A stretch of 38,315 nucleotides of DNA. Source: an uncultured Pelagibacteraceae bacterium. Its GTDB lineage: Bacteria > Pseudomonadota > Alphaproteobacteria > Pelagibacterales > Pelagibacteraceae. A program made the translations under genes and the position numbers. The stretch spans positions 1 through 38,315 of the forward strand of contig CACBYC010000013.1 of NCBI GenBank assembly GCA_902543405.1, given 5' to 3'. How positions within the stretch are numbered: the stretch's first letter is position 1; every line of letters starts with the position of its first letter. Positions 16,448 to 24,922 of this stretch are shown one piece after another. The notes below the pieces were generated by a model that was not told where the DNA came from, searched no databases, and saw only the letters and a list, made by a program, of their open reading frames with translations.

Positions 16448-17935
16448 TTAATTATGACTTATCCAAATTGTTTTTGTTTGAAGAAATGAATTTAGAGCCT
16501 CAGTTCCTTGATCTCTACTTAGTGATCCTGACTGCTTATAACCTCCAAATGGAGTTTTGATATCTCCTTCAGAAAAAGTGTTTACTGATACAGTTCCACA
16601 AGGCAAACTTTTAGCTAAATGAAATGCTCTATTAATATCTTGAGTAAAAACACTAGCGTGTAATCCATATTTTGAATTACTTGCAATTTTTAAAGCCTCT
16701 TCATCATTTTTAACCGTTAAAACACCAAGCACCGGTCCAAAAATTTCCTCTTGAGCGATGGTCATATTTTCTTTTAATCCATCAAATAGTGTTGGTTTTG
16801 CATAAAACCCTTTTTGCTTTTTACTTGAAACTCCTCCAGATAAAAGTTTTGCTCCTTCATCTATTCCTTTTTGGATATATCCATCAACGGTTTGCAAATG
16901 TCCTTTTGAAATCATAGATCCCATATTTGATTTTAAATCTAATGGATCTCCTACTTTCAGCTTTTTAACTTTTTTAATTACTTTGTCTAAAAATTCATCT
17001 TTAACTTTTTTATGAACTATCTGTCTCATATTTGCTGAGCAGTTTTGTCCACCATTCCAAAATGCAGAATTCATAGCATTATCAATTAAATCATCTGTAA
17101 TTTTAGCATCTTCCAAAACTATAAACGGACTTTTCCCCCCCATCTCTAATGCAACAGGTTTTAAATTACTTTCGCTTGAGTATTTTAAAAAATAACCACC
17201 AACTTCCGTTGAACCTGTGAAAGAAACTGCATCAACATCTTTGTGTCGACCTAAAGCCTCGCCAACATCACCATAACCAGGTAGAACATTCAAAACTCCA
17301 TCTGGTATACCAGCCTCTTTTCCAATTTGAGCAACTCTGATTGCTGTAAGAGGTGTATCCTCTGCTGGTTTAATTATTACTGAACAACCAGCTGCAAGAG
17401 CTGGAGCCATTTTCCATACTGCCATCATTAAAGGAAAGTTCCATGGAACAATTCCAGCAACAACTCCTATTGGTTCTTTAACAATTAAACTAGTTATAGA
17501 TGGTTCTGTCGGACCAACTTTTCCAAATACTTTATCAATTAATTCTCCATACCACTGAAAATGCATTGGCGCATCATTTGCAACTTCATTAATACAGTCG
17601 GCGATAAGTTTACCTGTATCTATGCATTCTAAAACTGAATTTTCATCACCATGTTTTCTGAGTAATTCAGCAAATTTTAATAAAACGTCTTTTCTATGTT
17701 CAGGTGAACTCTTAGACCAAACACCGCTATTAAAAGCTTTTCTTGAAACTTTTACTGCTAAATCAACATCTTTATGATTGCATTTTGCAACAGCACATAG
17801 CTTTTGACCAGTTGCTGGATTAATTGTTTCAAACTTTTTACCATCAATAGCATTTACATATTTACCATTAATGAATGCTCTTCCTTCAAATTTAAGTTTA
17901 TTAGATATTGCTTTATATTTATTTCCTGAGCTCAT
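16448..17935 (-). CDS. NAD(P)-dependent aldehyde dehydrogenase
   Basis: A 495-residue cytoplasmic enzyme that oxidises an aldehyde to its acid. It has the PWNFPLMMAVWKMAPALAAG segment (164-183), nucleotide-binding FTGSTEVG (239-246), general base E264 in LEMGGKSP, catalytic C299 in GGQNCSAN, and the EEIFGPV and PFGGYKQSG motifs near the end. It resembles the gamma-glutamyl-gamma-aminobutyraldehyde/betaine-aldehyde group, but the substrate cannot be fixed. It is first in the operon with the epoxide hydrolase and Ldh2-family gene, and is divergent from the TRAP genes, suggesting that it acts on the imported compound. Confidence 0.9.
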   Translation of the reverse strand: MSSGNKYKAISNKLKFEGRAFINGKYVNAIDGKKFETINPATGQKLCAVAKCNHKDVDLAVKVSRKAFNSGVWSKSSPEHRKDVLLKFAELLRKHGDENSVLECIDTGKLIADCINEVANDAPMHFQWYGELIDKVFGKVGPTEPSITSLIVKEPIGVVAGIVPWNFPLMMAVWKMAPALAAGCSVIIKPAEDTPLTAIRVAQIGKEAGIPDGVLNVLPGYGDVGEALGRHKDVDAVSFTGSTEVGGYFLKYSSESNLKPVALEMGGKSPFIVLEDAKITDDLIDNAMNSAFWNGGQNCSANMRQIVHKKVKDEFLDKVIKKVKKLKVGDPLDLKSNMGSMISKGHLQTVDGYIQKGIDEGAKLLSGGVSSKKQKGFYAKPTLFDGLKENMTIAQEEIFGPVLGVLTVKNDEEALKIASNSKYGLHASVFTQDINRAFHLAKSLPCGTVSVNTFSEGDIKTPFGGYKQSGSLSRDQGTEALNSFLQTKTIWISHN

Positions 17936-18141
17936 AAATTTCTTTCTATAAATTATGTTTTATTTAATTTTTAAATTTTAAATCTAAGGCACCTTTAGAC
18001 CAAAATAAATAGATTAACTATTAATTATTGATACAACTTTTGATTGTAACCCTTTTTGATAATAAAAGTTTCTTTTTTGTTTTACTTCCTTCTCAAATTG
18101 AATTTAAATAATAATAATTCAATTAATTAAAAGGAAATTTT

Positions 18142-19182
18142 ATGTTTATTAAAAAAATTTGTAAGTCATTACTTACAGTAATTGCAGTTACTTTCTTTGC
18201 TCAGGCAGCGTATGCAGAATTAACTCTGAAGCTTGGGACAACTGGTAGATTAGGTATGCCAATTGGAGATGCTATAGATCAAGCGCTTATACCAGCTATG
18301 GAAAAAGCATCTGGTGGTAAAATGAAAATCGAACCACATTATCAAAGAAGCTTATGTGCAGAACAAAAATGTGGAGAACAAGCCAACCAAGGTCTTATAG
18401 CTCTATGGACTAGTTCTACAGCAAACTACGGTAACTTTGGACCAGAGTTAGCAATTTTTGATTTGCCTTTCATTTTTAAATCACTGGAAGATGCAAAAAG
18501 AATATCAGATGAATGGTTAGCTGAAAGACAGTGTAAGCTCGCACTTGAAAATGCCGGTCATATTTGCCTTTCTGTTTATTCAAGTGGTGGATTTAGACAA
18601 CTTGGAAATGCAACTAAACCAGTTCATGAACCTGATGATATGAAGGGACTAAAATGGCGTACTACAAAAAGTCCAGTTGAGTTCATGCTAGTTAAAAATT
18701 GGGGTGCAACTCCAACGCCTTATGACTGGAGCCAATTATATCAAGGTCTACAGTCGGGTGTAGTTGAAGGCCAGTATGTAGCATCACCTTGGCAGCATGT
18801 TGCAAAACTTCATGAAGTTGCTAAGTATTTCACAGAGATTGGTGGAATGTGGTCAGGAAACATTTTAGCAATGGACGCAAAACAATATAATGCATTGTCT
18901 GATCAACAGAGAAAATGGTTACACCAGGCAGCTGATGCTTATGGAGAAAAAGTAAACGAGTTAGACAACGCTTGGATTAAGAATGGTGAAGATGCAATTA
19001 AAGCATCTGCTAAAGAATGGTATGTACCAACAGAAGCGGAAATGACTAAGTGGAGAGCGGGCGCAATTGGTGCTTGGTTAGACGCTAAAGGTACTTTTGA
19101 ACCAGAAGTAGCCAAAAGAGTTCTTATGGAACAAGGCATGGATGGATTTGTAGCTCAGTTAGAGGCAGCTGGGGCTCTGTAA
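18142..19182 (+). CDS. dctP: TRAP transporter substrate-binding protein, DctP family
   Basis: Periplasmic receptor of a sodium-driven TRAP transporter, 346 residues. A signal peptide covers 1-25, cleaved at AYA-ELTL. The conserved arginine that binds the ligand carboxylate is R173 in GLKWRTTKSP, so the substrate is probably an organic acid. Four cysteines (C72, C77, C131, C142) in the mature protein are unusual for DctP and may form disulfides. An AAAAGGAA Shine-Dalgarno-like run precedes the ATG. The 206-base gap upstream shared with the aldehyde dehydrogenase holds the divergent promoters but no clear consensus that I can defend. Confidence 0.9.
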   Translation: MFIKKICKSLLTVIAVTFFAQAAYAELTLKLGTTGRLGMPIGDAIDQALIPAMEKASGGKMKIEPHYQRSLCAEQKCGEQANQGLIALWTSSTANYGNFGPELAIFDLPFIFKSLEDAKRISDEWLAERQCKLALENAGHICLSVYSSGGFRQLGNATKPVHEPDDMKGLKWRTTKSPVEFMLVKNWGATPTPYDWSQLYQGLQSGVVEGQYVASPWQHVAKLHEVAKYFTEIGGMWSGNILAMDAKQYNALSDQQRKWLHQAADAYGEKVNELDNAWIKNGEDAIKASAKEWYVPTEAEMTKWRAGAIGAWLDAKGTFEPEVAKRVLMEQGMDGFVAQLEAAGAL

Positions 19183-19200
19183 ATCGTTCAAAAAAATAGT

Positions 19201-19244
19201 GTAAAGATCATTTAGCTCATTTATTAGAGTTAGATGATCTTTAC
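19201..19244 (+). terminator. Intercistronic hairpin between dctP and dctM
   Basis: A perfect 11-base inverted repeat, GTAAAGATCAT (19201-19211) and ATGATCTTTAC (19234-19244), has a 22-base loop that itself contains CTC/GAG pairing. There is no T-run after it, so it probably protects the 3' end of the dctP message or partly terminates, keeping receptor expression above that of the membrane subunits. Confidence 0.55.
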
Positions 19245-19273
19245 GTAAAATAAATCATAACTTATAAATATTT

Positions 19274-20557
19274 ATGGAAAGTATTATTTTACTTGTAGTA
19301 TTGCTTTTTCTAATTTTATTAGGAGCTCCTATTGGTTTTATATTAATATTGATACCATTTGTTTATATTTTACTAACAGATGCTGTGCCCCTTGTATTAA
19401 TACCTAGTCAAATGTTTACCGCCATTGACTCTGTTCCATTGACCGCGATTGCATTCTTTATGTTGACGGGTGAATTAATGACAAGTGCTACGATTACAGA
19501 TCGTTTAGTTGCTTTGAGTAGGGCGTTAATTGGACGAATAAAAGGAGGGTTAGCTCAAGTAAATGTACTTGTTAGTATGTTTTTTGCTGGCATGAATGGC
19601 TCTGTCGTAGCAGATACAGCTACAGTCGGGGCATTAGTTTTACCAGCAATGAAGAAAGCAGGTTATCCTGCTGCATTTTCAGCTGCTGTTACAGGAGTAA
19701 GTTCCACTATAGGAGGGATCATTCCACCTAGTATCATGATGATTGTACTTGCTAACGCAACTGAGATTTCGATTGCATCTTTATTTGCAGCTGGGATTGT
19801 TCCAGGAATCTTAATTGGAGTTGTGATAATGGTAATTAATCATTACTTTGCAGTTAAATATAACTTCGAGCGTAGCGATGAACCATTTTCGGTACGTCGA
19901 GCTGGTAAAGAATTATATCGATCTTCATTCGCCCTTTTGATACCTTTAGTTTTAGTAGGTTCAGTAATGGGAGGTGTAGCATCGGTTGTTGAGGCTGGAG
20001 CCATCACTGCTTTGGTTGCTTTATTTACAGGTGTATTTGTTTATCGAACTATCAAATGGAGAGATTGTACAAGTGCTTTTCGTCGGGCATTCCGTAATTC
20101 TGCAATGGTCTTTATTATAATAGCTGCTTCAGGTCCTTTTAGTTGGTTGCTTACTTCTCTTGGTGCAATTGGTGATCTCGAAACCTGGCTTTTAGGATTA
20201 GCAGATTCCCCCATATTATTTATTTTGGCTTTAATATTATTCATTTTTCTTCTTGGAACGGTAATGGACTCAGCAGTTAACATTATAATTGTTGGCCCAG
20301 TACTAGTAAATGTTATGTCTCAAGCTGGATTTCCAGAGGTGCAAGCAGCTATGGTTGTGATAGTTGGTTTCTTAATAGGATCAGTAACACCTCCAGTTGG
20401 TGTTGCCTATTTTACCTCAGCAACAATAGCGCAAGTCCGTCTTGAAAAGGTTGCTATCGCGTTGATTCCTTATTTGATTGGATTGTTTTTACTTTTATTT
20501 TTTATTCTTGTTGTGCCAGAATTAACAATGTTTCTTCCAAACTTATTGAGTAATTAA
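19274..20557 (+). CDS. dctM: TRAP transporter large permease, DctM family
   Basis: A 427-residue membrane protein with about twelve helices that carries the sodium and substrate path. Family wording is seen in MNGSVVADTATVGALVLPAMKKAGYPAAFSAAV (about 110-143, GSxxAdtAtvG with PAMkkaGY), GGIIPPSIMMIV and GSVTPPVGVAYF. The gene follows dctP after a hairpin and precedes dctQ, so the order is P-M-Q instead of the common P-Q-M. Arginine codons are mostly CGT or CGA, whereas neighbours use AGA, suggesting recent acquisition of this gene and the next. Confidence 0.93.
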   Translation: MESIILLVVLLFLILLGAPIGFILILIPFVYILLTDAVPLVLIPSQMFTAIDSVPLTAIAFFMLTGELMTSATITDRLVALSRALIGRIKGGLAQVNVLVSMFFAGMNGSVVADTATVGALVLPAMKKAGYPAAFSAAVTGVSSTIGGIIPPSIMMIVLANATEISIASLFAAGIVPGILIGVVIMVINHYFAVKYNFERSDEPFSVRRAGKELYRSSFALLIPLVLVGSVMGGVASVVEAGAITALVALFTGVFVYRTIKWRDCTSAFRRAFRNSAMVFIIIAASGPFSWLLTSLGAIGDLETWLLGLADSPILFILALILFIFLLGTVMDSAVNIIIVGPVLVNVMSQAGFPEVQAAMVVIVGFLIGSVTPPVGVAYFTSATIAQVRLEKVAIALIPYLIGLFLLLFFILVVPELTMFLPNLLSN

Positions 20558-20561
20558 TGAA

Positions 20562-21071
20562 ATGATGAAATTTTTGAACAGCATAGATCGTTTTGTCCAT
20601 CGAATGTTGGAAGCTATGTGCTCACTCTTGTTGGCTGCCATGGTTGGTTTTACACTTTATAATGTTACTATGCGATATGTTTTTAATAACCCTCCTGTAT
20701 GGGGTGATTTGCTAACAGTATTAAGCAATATTTGGTTGATGTTTATAGCACTTTCTCTGACAGCTAGAGATAATGAACATGTAGCTTTAAATTTAATTTA
20801 TGAAAAATTACCAGAAAGAGTTTCTTTATTCATACGCCAGTTCTGGAAAATTATGATTATGATAATTGGCGTAGTCTTAATTATTTACGGAATTGAACTT
20901 GTAGAAGGTATGCGAGGAAAATATTGGGAAATGTGGTATTTTGAAATTAGTATGCAAGGGATTGAGTTCAAAGAGAATTATATGCCAAAAAAATATGCAG
21001 TTGCAATCTTACCATTAGCTGGATTTTTGACGACTATTGGTGCTGCTATTGGTTTTTTCAAAAAGGTTTAG
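20562..21071 (+). CDS. dctQ: TRAP transporter small permease, DctQ family
   Basis: A 169-residue four-helix subunit that partners DctM. It shows the usual pattern of a first helix, TMRYVFNNPPVWGDLLTVLSNIWLMFIALS, then a charged loop (TARDNEHVALNLIYEKLP). It starts 4 bases after dctM. An alternative ATG lies one codon downstream. Arginine codons again include CGT, CGA and CGC, as in dctM. It ends 16 bases before the oppositely oriented tauC. Confidence 0.9.
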   Translation: MMKFLNSIDRFVHRMLEAMCSLLLAAMVGFTLYNVTMRYVFNNPPVWGDLLTVLSNIWLMFIALSLTARDNEHVALNLIYEKLPERVSLFIRQFWKIMIMIIGVVLIIYGIELVEGMRGKYWEMWYFEISMQGIEFKENYMPKKYAVAILPLAGFLTTIGAAIGFFKKV

Positions 21072-21087
21072 TTCACAAAATTGAATT

Positions 21088-23013
21088 TTAACCTTTACCT
21101 CTCCAAGGAATAGTTTTATCTATTATTTTTCTTAAAGTAATATCAAACAATAACCCTAACATTCCCATGATAAAAATTGTTATCCAAATTACTTCATATT
21201 GAAAATATTTTTTTGCAACGTTCTCAACAAATCCAATACCAGTTGTTCCAGCTAAAAATTCTGCAGCTACTAAAGTTCCCCAACACATTCCAACTGCAAC
21301 TCTAATACCTGTAAGTATTTCGGGTAAAGAATTTGGAAATATCACATGTCGAAGTATTTGTCTTTTAGATGCACCTAATGAGTGAGCAGCATGAATTTTA
21401 GACAGTTGCGTTCCTGATGCCCCAGCTCTTGCAGAAATAATCATAATTGATAAAGAGACCATAAATAATAAAAAAACTTTTCCAGTATTATCAATTCCAA
21501 GTACTGAAATAATAAGTGGAGCCCAAGCCAGTGGAGGCACTGGTCTATATAATTCAATCAAAGGATCAAAAAATCCTTTAGCAAATCTATTTAGTCCCAT
21601 AAACAAACCTAATGGAACCCCTATAATTATTCCAAAAACTAATCCTAAAAATACTCTTAAGAACGAGTCCCAGATATGGCCATAAGGTACAGGGATATTA
21701 AATAATTTAAAATCACCCGTAACAATTTTTAAAACTTTACCTTTAAAGTTTTCTTTAACTATACCTTCACTAGTATGAACAGGGTAGTTACCTGGCAAAA
21801 TATCAGCAATCCAATCTGGTAAAATAAATCCAATTATTGAACTAACATCAATCATTTCTATCCAGAGAAGAGGTATATTTTTATATCCAACATTTGGATT
21901 AGACATTAAGATGAATTTATTCAATGTATCTGACGGTTTAGGTAACCATCTTCCTGAGCCTTGTTCTGAGCAACTCGGCCCACTAGCTACAATTGTTCCA
22001 GCTGGAAATAAAATTATATCAATTAATCTAAGACCAGCTTGTTCTTTTTCCTGAAGGTCATCAAATTCAATAATCGCCTTTTGCATTTCATTAAGTGCAT
22101 TTGGTGGATAAATGCTTGCAAATTCAATTCTTCTTGCAATTTTGACTATATTTTTTGCGTAATCTGAGGCAATTTCCTCATTATCATCCAAACTTTTTCT
22201 ATAAGTTTTTACTTCATCTTTCAGTTCTTTAATTGAACTTTTGAACAGTGGATTGTGATTTCTTAATTTAAAAAATTTATCGTTAATTTTTTTCAGTTCC
22301 TCTGCAGCAGCTTGAAATTTTAAACCTTTTGAAGTTTCTGCAACAAACGGAACTTCAATAGTATTTTCTATTGTACCAGTTCCTGATCTAACCGTTGTTA
22401 TGCCCCAGTTACCTTGTTCAGATATTGTTTTTAATCGTTCACTTTTTTCAACTTCTGTTTCAAATGGATAATCTTCTTTTTTAAAATTTGAACTTAATTG
22501 TTTTATCTCATTGGTCATTTCACTTATTTTAATTTTAGTATCCATCTCAATTAAATCCTCATTAGTTAATAAAGGAATTAATTGTTTAGTTTTATTTATA
22601 AAATCAACTAAAATTGTTTTTTGTTGATTACTAAGATCTTTAGAATTTTGTATTTCAGCTGTTATTTTTTGAAGATTTTTATTTTCAATTTTAATTATAG
22701 AGGTGCTTTTAAATTCACGTTCCTCTATTGGAAATTGATATTTCAATCCCAGTAAAGACTCGTTTATTTTAGCTACCTGACATAATTCGTTTGCTGATTT
22801 TGGATAAAAACCTTTTGCTATGTCCCAAGAGTAATAAAGCCATACTAATAGTATTGCAGCACTTCCAACAATAACCCAATGAGTTCCACCTTTAGCTCTT
22901 TCAGGATTTCCAAATACAGCATCAACTCTTTCAGTCTGGATTAATCTTCTGCCATACATAATACATCCAATTATGGATACAAAAATAAGTATGGTTATTA
23001 TTTGAGTTAACAT
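21088..23013 (-). CDS. tauC: Taurine/sulfonate ABC permease TauC with a very long N-terminal extension
   Basis: A 641-residue permease of the TauC/SsuC/NrtB group. The normal permease core is only the last 200 or so residues (from GHIWDSFLRVF near 445), with ELYRPVPPLAWAPL and the EAA loop AHSLGASKRQILRHVIFPNS (about 543-562). Before it are one or two membrane helices (3-21, 45-63) and about 350 residues of charged, lysine/glutamate-rich sequence with probable coiled coils, likely periplasmic. Usual TauC is about 275 residues. It abuts tauB without a gap. The extension is seen directly; its role is unknown. Confidence 0.88.
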   Translation of the reverse strand: MLTQIITILIFVSIIGCIMYGRRLIQTERVDAVFGNPERAKGGTHWVIVGSAAILLVWLYYSWDIAKGFYPKSANELCQVAKINESLLGLKYQFPIEEREFKSTSIIKIENKNLQKITAEIQNSKDLSNQQKTILVDFINKTKQLIPLLTNEDLIEMDTKIKISEMTNEIKQLSSNFKKEDYPFETEVEKSERLKTISEQGNWGITTVRSGTGTIENTIEVPFVAETSKGLKFQAAAEELKKINDKFFKLRNHNPLFKSSIKELKDEVKTYRKSLDDNEEIASDYAKNIVKIARRIEFASIYPPNALNEMQKAIIEFDDLQEKEQAGLRLIDIILFPAGTIVASGPSCSEQGSGRWLPKPSDTLNKFILMSNPNVGYKNIPLLWIEMIDVSSIIGFILPDWIADILPGNYPVHTSEGIVKENFKGKVLKIVTGDFKLFNIPVPYGHIWDSFLRVFLGLVFGIIIGVPLGLFMGLNRFAKGFFDPLIELYRPVPPLAWAPLIISVLGIDNTGKVFLLFMVSLSIMIISARAGASGTQLSKIHAAHSLGASKRQILRHVIFPNSLPEILTGIRVAVGMCWGTLVAAEFLAGTTGIGFVENVAKKYFQYEVIWITIFIMGMLGLLFDITLRKIIDKTIPWRGKG

Positions 23014-23811
23014 TTAGTTTTCTTTACCCATAATTTCTTCTTCCATATTCCAAATCATGGATAATATTTCTTCACGTTTAGATGAAAATTCTTTATTTTT
23101 TTTTATTTCTCTTAAATCTTCCTTTAAACCCATTTCTGCAAAAGGTAGATTGTATTCTTTATGTATTCTTCCTGGTCTTGGTGCCATTACATAAAGTCTT
23201 TCACCAAGTAACAACGCTTCTTCAACTGAGTGAGTGATTAAAATTATAGTTTTTCCTGTCTCTTTCCAAATTTTAAGAACCAAAGATTGCATTTTCTCCC
23301 TAGTTAACGCATCCAGCGCGCCTAGGGGTTCATCCATTAATATTAAATCAGGATCATTTATTAGACATCTTGCTAGAGCCACTCTTTGTTGCATCCCTCC
23401 AGATAATTGGTAGGTAGGAGTGTTGCCAAACCCCTTTAAACCTACAATTTCTAGCCATTCTTCAACTCTTTGAGCGGTTTTTATTGGATCTTCTTTTTTC
23501 ATTCTAAGTCCAAAATCAACATTTTCAGCAACTGTTAACCACTCAAATAAAGCTCCTTGTTGAAAAACCATTCCTCTCTCAACTCCTGGACCATTAATTT
23601 CATTGCCAGCTAAAACAATAGAACCTGAGGTAGGTCTCAAAAAACCAGCAGCAATATTTAAAAGGGTAGTTTTCCCACATCCTGAAGGACCAAGAACAGT
23701 AAGAAGTTCTCCTTTCTTTAAGGTAAAATTTACATCTTTTAATGCGTGAACAGTTTCTCCTTTTGGAGTTTTAAAAATCATATTTAGATCTTTGGAAACT
23801 AAGTCACTCAT
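23014..23811 (-). CDS. tauB: Taurine/sulfonate ABC transporter ATP-binding protein
   Basis: A 265-residue ATPase of the TauB/SsuB/NrtD group. Walker A GPSGCGKTT is at 41-49, the Q-loop at FQQGALFEWLTVAENV, the signature LSGGMQQRVALAR at about 137-149, Walker B LILMDEPLGALD, and the switch histidine in ILITHSVEEALLLGERL. It lies between tauA and tauC. The 85-base gap after tauA contains a terminator-like hairpin, so tauB and tauC are probably made by read-through. Confidence 0.92.
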   Translation of the reverse strand: MSDLVSKDLNMIFKTPKGETVHALKDVNFTLKKGELLTVLGPSGCGKTTLLNIAAGFLRPTSGSIVLAGNEINGPGVERGMVFQQGALFEWLTVAENVDFGLRMKKEDPIKTAQRVEEWLEIVGLKGFGNTPTYQLSGGMQQRVALARCLINDPDLILMDEPLGALDALTREKMQSLVLKIWKETGKTIILITHSVEEALLLGERLYVMAPRPGRIHKEYNLPFAEMGLKEDLREIKKNKEFSSKREEILSMIWNMEEEIMGKEN

Positions 23812-23839
23812 AGAAATAACTTTATATAAAACTAATGTT

Positions 23840-23873
23840 AAAAAAAATAGGCGCTAAATAATTAGCGCCTATT
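23840..23873 (-). terminator. Rho-independent terminator-like hairpin between tauA and tauB
   Basis: AATAGGCGCTAA (23846-23857) and TTAGCGCCTATT (23862-23873) form a perfect 12-base stem with a 4-base loop. On the minus strand the stem runs straight into a run of eight T residues. This is a full intrinsic terminator placed inside an operon, so it should reduce tauBC relative to tauA. Confidence 0.8.
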
Positions 23874-23896
23874 AAATTTGTTTTACTCTTTATATA

Positions 23897-24838
23897 TTAT
23901 AAAGGTAAAAAACTAGTATCAACGGCACCGCCCGGTGTTCCCATACCTTTTAGGAAACCATCAAGATTACCGCTCTCCATTGACTGTTTAGTCTCTTCTG
24001 GAGTAAGAAATTTAAATCCACTTAAAGTTTCTTTCATATCAGCAACTTTCATTTCTGAAGCTTTTGACATTGCGTTCATATCGCTTTTACCAGATCTATA
24101 TCTGTCATTTGCTTCATGAGTTACTTCTATAAAAGTTCTAAGCATACCTGGATTTTCTTTCATGAATTTGTCAGTTACAGATGTAATATCTATTCCTAAG
24201 ATACCAGCATCTCTTGCTTCTTGAACTGTTAAAAGTCTTGAACCAACTGCAACTGCAGCTTTGATAGAATTTCCACCAAATAAACATGCCATCACAACAT
24301 CACCACTTACTAATGCAGCAGCACCTTCTTCAGGATCCATTTGAATTATATCCATTTTACTTCTGTCAGCTCCAACAACTTTCATACTTTCGTCAAAGAC
24401 GTACTCAGCCATGGTTCCAAGTGGAACTGCAACTTTTTTACCTTCTAATTCAGAACCATTTGCTTTTGTAATTCCAGAAGCGTTAGATGTAACACAAGTT
24501 GTTCCGCCCATTCCATATTCCATTGCAATATCAACTAATTTGATAGGTGCATTAGATTTTACAGCATTAATAAAAGGTACTAGACCTTGAGAATAAGAAA
24601 TATCAATATCCCCAGCTAGCATTGCATCAGTCATAGCTCCACCGTTAGTGAAGTTAGTCCATTTCACTGGAACTCCTAGTGCTTTAGCAAAATTCTTTTT
24701 TTGCATGTCCTCTAAATTTGGACTTGGCCATTCTAGGAAGTAAGCAACTCTTACTTCATTTGCAGCAGCATTTGCAGCTGAAATAGACAAGTTAAGAGCG
24801 AATAAACTTCCTAAAATAAAGCTAATTAGTTTCTTCAT
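23897..24838 (-). CDS. tauA: Taurine/sulfonate ABC transporter substrate-binding protein
   Basis: A 313-residue periplasmic receptor. A signal peptide covers about 1-24 (ending SAANA), and the TauA/SsuA-like start is VRVAYFLEWPSPNL. Further family features are FTNGGAMTDAMLAGDIDISYSQG and GKKVAVPLGTMAEYVFDESM. A good AAGGAG Shine-Dalgarno precedes the ATG. It is divergent from the aminotransferase and alanine dehydrogenase that would process taurine, which supports taurine as ligand. The family also includes receptors for other sulfonates. Confidence 0.87.
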   Translation of the reverse strand: MKKLISFILGSLFALNLSISAANAAANEVRVAYFLEWPSPNLEDMQKKNFAKALGVPVKWTNFTNGGAMTDAMLAGDIDISYSQGLVPFINAVKSNAPIKLVDIAMEYGMGGTTCVTSNASGITKANGSELEGKKVAVPLGTMAEYVFDESMKVVGADRSKMDIIQMDPEEGAAALVSGDVVMACLFGGNSIKAAVAVGSRLLTVQEARDAGILGIDITSVTDKFMKENPGMLRTFIEVTHEANDRYRSGKSDMNAMSKASEMKVADMKETLSGFKFLTPEETKQSMESGNLDGFLKGMGTPGGAVDTSFLPL

Positions 24839-24922
24839 TTTATCTCCTTAATTAAATTTAATTACTCTCATTTAAGTTCAATTTTAGATATATGTAAACG
24901 TATTTTGTAAGCACATTAATCA

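Noticed and set aside
17988-18003. CACCTTTAGACC in the ALDH/dctP gap as another copy of the regulator motif
   Set aside because: Only about 8 of 13 positions agree and the CCCA half is missing, which is not beyond chance in AT-rich DNA.
24878-24890. TCAATTTTAGATA near tauA as a plus-oriented second copy of the regulator motif
   Set aside because: It matches 10 of 13 positions, but mostly at A/T positions common in this background; too weak to count without comparison to other genomes.
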